A stretch of 64,000 bases of DNA. Origin: Glycomyces luteolus. Its GTDB lineage: Bacteria; Actinomycetota; Actinomycetes; Mycobacteriales; Micromonosporaceae. Below are positions 33,809 to 41,083 of the stretch, piece after piece. A program made the position numbers and the translations under genes. How positions within the stretch are numbered: the stretch's first letter is position 1; each line of letters opens with the position of its first letter. The stretch spans positions 124,001 to 188,000 of the forward strand of contig NZ_JAPZVP010000010.1 of NCBI RefSeq assembly GCF_027622875.1, in the 5' to 3' direction. The notes beneath the pieces are model-generated. The model worked only from the letters and a program-made list of their open reading frames with translations. It did no database searches and was not told the DNA's origin.

Positions 33809-35509
33809 CTAGCGCCCCCGGCCGTACGTGCCGCTTTCAGGCGGGCCCCAGAAGCCGTCCTCCGGCTCCGGGGTCCGTTCGTCGTTTCCGGCCCCGTAGA
33901 CGCTCCCCTGCGGGGCGCTGTACGTGTTCCCCTGCCCGGCGGGCGGGGCGGCGGGGCGGGCGCCGTAGACGTTCCCTGAGGGCTCGGGACGGGCCCCGAA
34001 GCCCTGGCCCGGGCCGGCGTTGTCGTAGACGCTGCCGTGGCCGCCGCGTTCGAACGCGCCGTACTGCGGTTCCTCGCGGGCGCCGCCGTACACGGCGCCT
34101 TGGCCGGCGGGCGGGGTCGCGGGGCGGGTGCCGCCGTACACGTTCCCCGAAGGCTCTTGGCGCGCACCGCCGTAGACCGAACCGGTGGACTCGGGACGGG
34201 CCGGGCTCGCGCCGTACACGTTGCCGGAGGGCTCGGGCCTGGCGCCGCCGTACACGCTGCCGGAGGGCTCGGGCCTGGCGCCGCCGCGGGCGATCTGGCC
34301 GAGGTCGGGATCGGGCTGGCCGGAGTCGAGGCCGAGGTCGACGGGGTCGTCCTCGTACGCGGTCCTGCGCTCCTTGCCGAAGACCGGTTCCTCGCGGGCG
34401 AAGCCCATCTCGGTCCCGTCGTCGTCGCCGTCGGCTTCGGTCTGCTTGCGGTACTTGCGGATGATGATGATGCCGAAGACCATCGTCGCCATGCCGAGGA
34501 TGGCGATGGCCGCCAGGATCTTCACGATGGTGCCGAAGCCCAGGTCGAGCACGCGGTCGACGAGGCTCGGACCCGCTTCTTCCGTGCCGCCGGCCGCGGC
34601 GTCCTCGCTGGCGGCGGGTTCCTCGGCGGCAGGAGCGGCCGGGGCGTAGCGGGTGAGGGTGCCGACGGTGCCTTCACCGTCGGCGGAGACGAGCGTGATG
34701 AAGTTGCCCTCGGCGTCGTAGGCGAGGCCTTGTGCGTCGCCTTCGTCCGTGATCGGTGTGACCACGGGCGTGCCCTCGGTCAGCGTGGTGATCACGTCGC
34801 CGTCGACGGTCCACTCGTAGACGGCGCTCTCGGTGCGAAGCGCGACCTTCGTGGCGTCCGCGTTGAGGGCCGCGCCGGTGACCGTCCCGCCCTCTGAGAG
34901 CGCTACGGTGCCAGCGCTTTCCAGCGGGGTGTTCTCGGTCTGGTTGTCGCCAGGCGGGTAGTAGAGGTTCGTCTCGCCGTCGGCGGCAGAGAAGAACAGC
35001 GGCTTCTTGTCACCGGAGTCCGGGATGAGGAACGTCTCGACCTCTTCGGCCGCATCGGGGAAGACGTAGCGGAAGGCCACGTTGTTCTCGAGATTGTCGA
35101 CTTCGATCTGGTTGACGGTGATCCAGTCGCGTTCCGTCGCACCGCCGGTGTCGCCGACCCAGATGTAGCCGTCGGCGTCGAGCGCCAGCGCCTGCGGGTC
35201 GCGCGGCTGGTGGTCGATGAAGACCTCGTCAGCGTCGCGGGGGTTGCAGTCCTCGCCGACCCGCAGGACCGACAGGGTGCCGTCCTGGTTGTCGGCGGAG
35301 GAGACGATCCACCAGCCGTCGCCGTCCGCGGCCGCGGCGATGCCCGACGGGTTCGCCAGTCGGGGGTCGTGCAGGTCGCACACCACTTCCCCGCCGCCCT
35401 CTTCTTGGGCGTAGACGGGGGGCGCGGCCACCACCAGGACAGCCGCTCCGGCTGCCCCGGCGACGATCCGCGCAGGCAGGGGCCCACGGCCCACACGGCG
35501 CTCTCGCAT
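33809..35509 (-). CDS. Secreted-domain membrane protein with VYG repeats (Rv2721c-like)
   Basis: A 566-residue protein. A signal peptide (residues 1-35, ending PPVYAQ) leads to an extracytoplasmic domain of about 290 residues with beta-propeller-like strands (ADGDGWWIVSSADNQDGTLSVLRV, LDADGYIWVGDTGG, GLAYDAEGNFITLVSADGEGTVGTLTRY). A transmembrane helix follows near 333-357, then a cytoplasmic tail of about 205 residues with repeats of GARPEPSGNVYG type (at least seven VYG units). Position after lexA matches mycobacterial Rv2721c, also unknown. ATG at 35509 is taken because it gives a normal signal peptide; GTG at 35530 would start inside a palindrome. Confidence 0.82.
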   Translation of the reverse strand: MRERRVGRGPLPARIVAGAAGAAVLVVAAPPVYAQEEGGGEVVCDLHDPRLANPSGIAAAADGDGWWIVSSADNQDGTLSVLRVGEDCNPRDADEVFIDHQPRDPQALALDADGYIWVGDTGGATERDWITVNQIEVDNLENNVAFRYVFPDAAEEVETFLIPDSGDKKPLFFSAADGETNLYYPPGDNQTENTPLESAGTVALSEGGTVTGAALNADATKVALRTESAVYEWTVDGDVITTLTEGTPVVTPITDEGDAQGLAYDAEGNFITLVSADGEGTVGTLTRYAPAAPAAEEPAASEDAAAGGTEEAGPSLVDRVLDLGFGTIVKILAAIAILGMATMVFGIIIIRKYRKQTEADGDDDGTEMGFAREEPVFGKERRTAYEDDPVDLGLDSGQPDPDLGQIARGGARPEPSGSVYGGARPEPSGNVYGASPARPESTGSVYGGARQEPSGNVYGGTRPATPPAGQGAVYGGAREEPQYGAFERGGHGSVYDNAGPGQGFGARPEPSGNVYGARPAAPPAGQGNTYSAPQGSVYGAGNDERTPEPEDGFWGPPESGTYGRGR

Positions 35510-35516
35510 CACGCAA

Positions 35517-35530
35517 GTGTTCCAGAACAC
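35517..35530. promoter_or_regulatory. Palindrome at the start of the Rv2721c-like gene
   Basis: GTGTTCCAGAACAC: two perfect six-base arms around CA, seven bases upstream of the chosen ATG at 35509. An operator is possible; no regulator is assigned. Confidence 0.4.
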
Positions 35531-35580
35531 GGGGTGTACCGGCCAGGCCCCCCGAGAGACATGTTCAGGACCACTGCTAT

Positions 35581-36996
35581 TCAGTCATTTTCGAGGACGA
35601 ACGCTCGCAATTCACCGGCCAGGGCGTCGTCGACGCGGGCGGTGATGACGCTGCCGTCGCCGCGGTGCTCGGTCGAGAGGACCTCGCCGCGGGAGCGCAT
35701 GCGGGAGACGAGGTCGCCGCGCACGTAGGGGATGCACACGGTGAGTGTGGTGTGCGGTTGCGGGAGGGCCTGTTCGATGGCGGCGCGGAGCTTGTCGACG
35801 CCTTCGCCGGAGTGGGCGGAGACGAAGACGGCGTCGGGCCAGTCGGATCGGAGCTGGAGGAGGTCGTCGGGAGTGACGAGGTCGAGCTTGTTGACGACCA
35901 CGAGTTCCGGGACCTCTTCGGCGCCGACTTCGGCGAGGACTTCGCGGACCGCTTCGGCCTGGCCGAGCGGGTCGGGGTGCGAGCCGTCGATGACGTGGAC
36001 GATGAGGTCGGCTTCGGCGACTTCCTCGAGGGTGGAGCGGAAGGCCTCGACGAGCTGGTGGGGCAGGTGCCGCACGAACCCGACGGTGTCGGTGACGGTG
36101 TATTCGCGGCCTTCGGCGGTGCGGGAGCGCCGCGTAGAGGTGTCGAGGGTGGCGAACAGGGCGTCCTGGACGAGGATGCCGGCGCCGGTGAGGGCGTTGA
36201 GCAGGCTCGACTTGCCGGCGTTGGTGTATCCGGCGATGGCGACGCCGGGCACGCGGTTGCGGGTGCGGGAGTCGCGTTTGGTCTCGCGGGTGACGGTGAG
36301 TTTGGCGAGTTCGCGGCGGAGTTTGGCGACCTTGGCGCGGATGCGGCGGCGGTCGGTCTCGAGTTTGGTCTCGCCGGGGCCGCGGAGGCCGACACCGCCG
36401 TTGGAACCGCCTTGGCGGCTCATGGCGTCGCCCCAGCCGCGCAGGCGCGGCAAGAGGTATTGGAGCTGGGCGAGTTCGACCTGGGCCTTGCCTTCGGCGC
36501 TCTTCGCGTGCTGGGCGAAGATGTCGAGGATGAGGGCGGTGCGGTCGATGACCTTGACGTTGATGGCCTTTTCAAGGGCGATGAGCTGGCCTGGGGACAG
36601 CTCGCCGTCGGCGATGACGGTGTCGGCGCCGAGGGCTTCGACGGTGTCTTTGACCTCTTGGACCTTGCCGGAGCCGATGAAGGTGCCGGCGTCGGGCTTG
36701 GAGCGGCGCTGGATGAGGCCGTCGACGACCTCGGATCCGGCGGTCTCGGCGAGTTGGGCGAGTTCCGCGAGGGAGTTCTCGGCGTCGTCGATGGTGCCTT
36801 CGGTCCAGACGCCGACGAGGACGACGCGTTCGAGGCGGAGTCGGCGGTATTCGGCGTCGGTGACGTCCTCGAGTTCGGTCGAGGCGATGCCGGTGACGCG
36901 TCGCAGCGCTTGGCGCGCTTCCAGGTCCAGTTCGCCCGTTGAGGGGGCGGCGGTGGACGGGAAGTCTTCTTGGGTGTTCATGTGCTCTTCGTGCAT
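35581..36996 (-). CDS. hflX: Ribosome-associated GTPase HflX
   Basis: A GTPase that binds the 50S subunit, splits stalled ribosomes and rescues them under stress; about 471 residues. The N-terminal HflX domain contains GTFIGSGKVQEV and ADGELSPGQL; a helical segment with GGSNGGVGLRGPGETKLETDRRRI precedes the G domain. G1 is GYTNAGKSS, G3 DTVGF, G4 NKLD, and G5 SAHSGEGVD. ATG at 36996 or 36981 are both possible starts; neither has a strong ribosome site. Neighbours (lexA region, dapF) match the mycobacterial order. Confidence 0.94.
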   Translation of the reverse strand: MHEEHMNTQEDFPSTAAPSTGELDLEARQALRRVTGIASTELEDVTDAEYRRLRLERVVLVGVWTEGTIDDAENSLAELAQLAETAGSEVVDGLIQRRSKPDAGTFIGSGKVQEVKDTVEALGADTVIADGELSPGQLIALEKAINVKVIDRTALILDIFAQHAKSAEGKAQVELAQLQYLLPRLRGWGDAMSRQGGSNGGVGLRGPGETKLETDRRRIRAKVAKLRRELAKLTVTRETKRDSRTRNRVPGVAIAGYTNAGKSSLLNALTGAGILVQDALFATLDTSTRRSRTAEGREYTVTDTVGFVRHLPHQLVEAFRSTLEEVAEADLIVHVIDGSHPDPLGQAEAVREVLAEVGAEEVPELVVVNKLDLVTPDDLLQLRSDWPDAVFVSAHSGEGVDKLRAAIEQALPQPHTTLTVCIPYVRGDLVSRMRSRGEVLSTEHRGDGSVITARVDDALAGELRAFVLEND

Positions 36997-37243
36997 CACC
37001 ACAAGCTTGACACGCGTGAGTGACAAGGGCGAGTGATTATGGCCGCGCGTCCGTCAGGACCCGAGTCGAGATTTGTTCTTATTGTTCATCGGAGCCGGAT
37101 ATCGGCGGTCCGGACCAGCGAGGACATCGGTGCTGGTCGGAGGCGTCACGCCGCACACGGGCGCGGGCAGGCCGGGCGCGCGCGGTGGCATGATTCAGGG
37201 GTATCCACCTGAGTCCACAACGTGGTGACTGATTAGGAGTGGC

Positions 37244-38632
37244 ATGACTGCTGCGCGTCTTCCCAGTGCCGGTTTCTCCATCACCGTCCGACTGGCCCTC
37301 TCTGCCGATCCGGGCGCGGCAGGGCGCCTCGCCACCGTCGTCGGGCAGGCCGGCGCGATCGTCACCGCGCTCGACGTGGTCGACTCGGACAACAAGCGCA
37401 TGACCGTCGACCTCACCTGCGACACGTCCGACGCCGCGCACGCCGAGCAGGTCACGAACATCCTCGAAGCCATGCCGGACTTCGACGTGAAGAAGGTCTC
37501 GGACCGGACGTTCCTCGTGCACCTCGGCGGCAAGATCGAGGTCACTCCCAAAGTGCCGCTTCGCAACCGCAACGACCTGTCGATGGCGTACACGCCGGGT
37601 GTGGCCCGGGTGTGCATGGCGATCGCGGAGAATCCGGACGATGCGCGGCGGCTCACGATCAAGCGCAACACGGTGGCCGTCGTGACCGACGGTTCGGCGG
37701 TGCTGGGCCTGGGCAACATCGGGCCGGCCGCGGCGATGCCGGTGATGGAGGGCAAGGCGGCGCTGTTCAAGAAGTTCGGTGATGTGGACGCGTGGCCGGT
37801 GTGCCTGGACACGCAGGACACGGACGAGATCGTGAACATCGTGGCGGCGCTGGCGCCGACCTACGGCGGGATCAATCTCGAGGACATCGCGGCGCCGCGC
37901 TGCTTCGAGATCGAGGCGCGGCTGCGGGAGCGGCTGGACATCCCTGTGTTCCACGACGACCAGCACGGGACCGCGATCGTGGTGCTGGCGGCGCTGACGA
38001 ATGCGCTGCGAGTGGTGGGCAAGGAGTTCAGGGACGTCCGGGCGACCATCGTCGGCTGCGGCGCGGCCGGGACGGCGATCATGCGGCTGCTGGAGAAGGC
38101 CGGGATCGGGGACATCATCCCGGTGGACCGCGACGGGGCCCTGCACAGCGGCATGGAGACCGAGAACGAGACGCACCGGTGGCTCGGGACGCACTTCAAC
38201 AAGAACGACTACTCGGGGGACCTCTCCGGCGCGGTCGAGGGTGCCGACGTGTTCATCGGGGTGAGCGCGCCGAACATCCTCAAGGGTTCGGATGTGGCGA
38301 AGATGGCGAAGGACCCGATCGTGTTCGCGCTGGCGAACCCGGACCCGGAGATCAGCCCGACCGAGGCGGCTCGGTACGCGGCGATCGTGGCGACCGGGCG
38401 TTCGGACCAGCCGAACCAGATCAACAACGTGCTGGCGTTCCCGGGCGTGTTCCGGGGGCTGCTGGACGCGCAGGCGCGGGATTGGAACGACGATGCAGCG
38501 CTGGCGGCGGCGACGGCGATCGCGGATTGCGTGGGCGCGGAGAAGGTGAACGCGACGTACATCGTGCCGAGCGTGTTCGACCCGAACGTGGCCCCGGCGG
38601 TGGCGGCCGCGGTCAAGCGGGTCATGCGCTAG
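37244..38632 (+). CDS. NAD(P)-dependent malic enzyme with N-terminal ACT domain
   Basis: Oxidatively decarboxylates malate to pyruvate. Of 462 residues, the first 80 form an ACT regulatory domain ([36 protein letters not shown]), which usually binds an amino acid. The malic domain has [15 protein letters not shown] (catalytic Tyr), [34 protein letters not shown] (catalytic Lys region), [10 protein letters not shown] (metal ligands), and the NAD-binding GCGAAGTAI. Cofactor preference is not decided. ATG at 37244 has AGGAG upstream. Divergent from hflX. Confidence 0.96.
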   Translation: MTAARLPSAGFSITVRLALSADPGAAGRLATVVGQAGAIVTALDVVDSDNKRMTVDLTCDTSDAAHAEQVTNILEAMPDFDVKKVSDRTFLVHLGGKIEVTPKVPLRNRNDLSMAYTPGVARVCMAIAENPDDARRLTIKRNTVAVVTDGSAVLGLGNIGPAAAMPVMEGKAALFKKFGDVDAWPVCLDTQDTDEIVNIVAALAPTYGGINLEDIAAPRCFEIEARLRERLDIPVFHDDQHGTAIVVLAALTNALRVVGKEFRDVRATIVGCGAAGTAIMRLLEKAGIGDIIPVDRDGALHSGMETENETHRWLGTHFNKNDYSGDLSGAVEGADVFIGVSAPNILKGSDVAKMAKDPIVFALANPDPEISPTEAARYAAIVATGRSDQPNQINNVLAFPGVFRGLLDAQARDWNDDAALAAATAIADCVGAEKVNATYIVPSVFDPNVAPAVAAAVKRVMR

Positions 38633-38677
38633 GCGTGAGCTCGAAGACATGACACGTTCAGAGTGACGTGATCAACG

Positions 38678-38706
38678 CCCCGGGGACCGCTGGTTCCCGG
38701 GGTTTT
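38678..38706 (+). terminator. Rho-independent terminator of the malic enzyme gene
   Basis: CCCCGGGGACC (38678-38688), loop GCT, GGTTCCCGGGG (38692-38702), then TTTT. One G-T pair. The rest of 38707-38859 shows no gene. Confidence 0.85.
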
Positions 38707-38820
38707 CTGTCGGCCCCTGCGGCAATGATGGGGCCACAGTCCCCTCTTGGAAGGGTGGGGGCTAGTGGATGGCAGTTGCCGAGGCGCCTCGCATTCATGT
38801 TGCGCCTTCGCGGTGCGCCC

Positions 38821-38870
38821 GCGTCAGATCCGGAGCACGCCGGCGGGGGCGGGCCGGCGTCAGATCCGGA
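38821..38870. repeat. 14-base direct repeat at the dapF 3' end
   Basis: GCGTCAGATCCGGA occurs at 38821-38834 and again at 38857-38870, 36 bases apart. The second copy contains the dapF stop codon and last codons, so the first looks like a small duplication of the gene end. Confidence 0.7.
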
Positions 38871-39651
38871 AGACGCCTTCGGCGACGATCACGGCGGGGC
38901 CGGTGAGGTAGAGCGTCTCGTCCGTGACAGTGATGGTGAGCGTGCCGCCCGGAACATCCACTTTGCACTCACCGGTGTCGAGTCCGGCGTGCTTCAGGGC
39001 GACCGCGCCGACCGCGCACGCGCCGGTGCCGCACGAGGCCGTCTCGCCGACGCCGCGCTCGTGGACGCGCATCCGCACATGCGGGGCCGCGCCCACCACG
39101 AACTCGACGTTCACGCCGTGCGGGAACACGCCCGCGTCGTAGCGCGGCTGGTGGAAGAGCTCCAGCGCCTCGAGCTCCGACTCGTCGCCGAGGTGGCAGA
39201 CCAGGTGCGGGTTCCCCATCGACACGACTTGGCCGGGCCAAGTGAAGCCCTCCACGGAAGCCTGCGAGGTCGGCCCGAACTCGGCAGCGCCCATGTCGAC
39301 GCGCAGCTCATCGCCTTCGACGCGGACGGTCTTGATCCCGGCGCGCGTGGCCACGGGCACCTCCGGGCCCTCCGCGAGGCCCTTCTCCAGCAGGTAGCGG
39401 ACGAAGACGCGCACGCCGTTGCCGCACATCTCGGCGATCGAGCCGTCCGCGTTGCGGTAGTCCATGAACCACTCGGCCGCCGGGTCCTCCGAGGGCGCGA
39501 CGCGCAGCAGCCCGTCGCCGCCGATCCCGAACCGGCGGTCGCACAGCAGCGCCACCTGGGCGTCCTTCAGCGGCAGCGCGTCCTGGAGGTCGGGCACGAT
39601 CACGAAGTCGTTCCCCGTGCCGTGTCCCTTGGCGAAGTCGATGGTGGTCAC
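38860..39651 (-). CDS. dapF: Diaminopimelate epimerase
   Basis: Converts LL- to meso-diaminopimelate for peptidoglycan and lysine; 263 residues. Both active-site cysteines are in their motifs: SIAEMCGNGVRVFVRY and TASCGTGACAVGAVA. The N-terminus FAKGHGTGNDFVIVPD is typical. GTG at 39651 is chosen; it has no ribosome site, but CACAAT lies six bases upstream, close to the leaderless pattern seen elsewhere. The 217-base gap to the next gene shows nothing else. Confidence 0.96.
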   Translation of the reverse strand: MTTIDFAKGHGTGNDFVIVPDLQDALPLKDAQVALLCDRRFGIGGDGLLRVAPSEDPAAEWFMDYRNADGSIAEMCGNGVRVFVRYLLEKGLAEGPEVPVATRAGIKTVRVEGDELRVDMGAAEFGPTSQASVEGFTWPGQVVSMGNPHLVCHLGDESELEALELFHQPRYDAGVFPHGVNVEFVVGAAPHVRMRVHERGVGETASCGTGACAVGAVALKHAGLDTGECKVDVPGGTLTITVTDETLYLTGPAVIVAEGVFRI

Positions 39652-39856
39652 TAGGCAATTGTGCCCCACGGCTCCCGCGCCGGGGCGGAGTGGGATCCGA
39701 GTCCGCTGGTTCGCTCGCCCTGCCGATTGACGGCACGCAAGCGTCGCCGGGACTGCGGAAGGCCTCCCGATACCGGTGTTGTACCGGGGAGGCCGACAAC
39801 GCGGCGAGCGGGCAAACGGGCCGGATCCCGCCCGTCCTGGCGCCCGGCCCAGGCCC

Positions 39857-39869
39857 TAGCCTTATGCCG
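39857..39869 (+). promoter_or_regulatory. Leaderless -10 box of the CobT-like gene
   Basis: TAGCCT (39857-39862) lies six bases before GTG at 39869. Confidence 0.6.
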
Positions 39870-41006
39870 TGACTGAGACGACCGACGCCGGGCCCCTCGC
39901 CGACCTGAAAGCGAAGTTCCCCAACGGGGTGTGGACCACCCGCGCCAATGCGCGGCTCCAGGACGCCCTCATCGAAGGCGCCGGGCTCGGCCGCCTCCAG
40001 CCCGCCGTCGGGTGGGCCGCACGCATGCAGGCCACCGACGCGCCCGTGCCGTTCTCCTCGCCCCAGATGCTCCTGTTCGCCGGCGAATACCCCCGACGGC
40101 TGGGACACCGGCGACTACGCGCCCGTCGAAGCGCAGGCCGAGGCTCTCGAGAAGGGCGAAGGGCCGCTCGCCGAACATGCCTCCCGCGCGGGGCTGCCCA
40201 TCACCGTCGTCCGCACCCCCGCGAGCGAAGGCGTCGAGGGTCCGCTCCTCGACGAGACCGAGCTGAACGAGGCCTTGCGACTCGGCCGCGAGACCGCCGA
40301 CCGCGCGATCGACGCCGGCGCGGACCTCCTCCTCATCGCCGGGCTCGGCGCCGGTGCCGCGACCGCCTCGGTCGCGGTCTGCTCCTACATCGCCAAGGAC
40401 GACATCACCACCTACCAGCCGCAGCTGCGCGCCCCCGGCGGCGCGGTCCACGACGCCGCCTGGATGGGCCGCATCGCCGCCCTGCGCGACCACCTCGCGT
40501 TCAACCGCGGCTTCAAGCGCAGCCCCGAAGCGCTCGTCTCGCGCCTCGGCGGCGCCCAGCTCGGCGCGATGGCCGGCGCGATCTTCACGGCCGCGACCCG
40601 CTCGACGGCGATGCTCATCGACGGCCCGGCCGCCATGGCCGCCATGATGATCGCCCGCGACTTCGGCCTCGCCGCCCCCAAGTGGTGCTACGCGCCCAAC
40701 CGCTCCGCCCACCCCGTCGTCGTCAAGCTCGCCAAGCAGGGCGGCCTCGCCGACGACCTCGGCTTCGAACTCGACCTCCCCGACGCCGTCGCGCTGCCCC
40801 TCGGCTGGGACCTCCTCCAGACCGGCCTGCGCCTCTCGCAGGCACTCCCGATGCCCGCCAAGGAAGAACCGGAACCGGAGCCCGCAGCGACCGAGCCCGC
40901 GGCGGCTGAAGCAGCACCCGCCGCGGACGAAGCGACCACCACCGAAGCCGCGGAAACCGAAGCGACCACCGTCGCCGAAACCGAAGCACCGTCGAACGAG
41001 GCCTGA
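39869..41006 (+). pseudogene. CobT-like protein, frameshifted
   Basis: The gene starts MTETTDAGPLADLKAKFPNG at 39869 and reads normally to LLFAGEY, then loses frame at the C5 run 40090-40094. In the +1 frame it continues PDGWDTGDYAPVEAQAEALEKG to the stop at 41006. Removing one C restores an uninterrupted 378-residue protein. The body resembles the nicotinate-nucleotide:dimethylbenzimidazole phosphoribosyltransferase (CobT) fold (GLGAGAATASVAVCSYIAKDD, AAMAAMMIARDF), but the CobT signature GEMGIGNT is not present, so the activity is uncertain. The tail (residues 330-378) is Ala/Glu/Thr-rich. Either a real frameshift or a one-base sequencing error. Confidence 0.75.
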
Positions 41007-41068
41007 TCCGTCTCGGAACAGGGATCAGGTGAAGCGGGCGTGACCAGCGCGAACGCGCGCTCGCACAG

Positions 41069-41083
41069 TAGAATCGGCCCGCA
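41069..41083 (+). promoter_or_regulatory. Leaderless-type -10 box of the SF1 helicase gene
   Basis: TAGAAT (41069-41074) lies eight bases before ATG at 41083. Confidence 0.55.
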
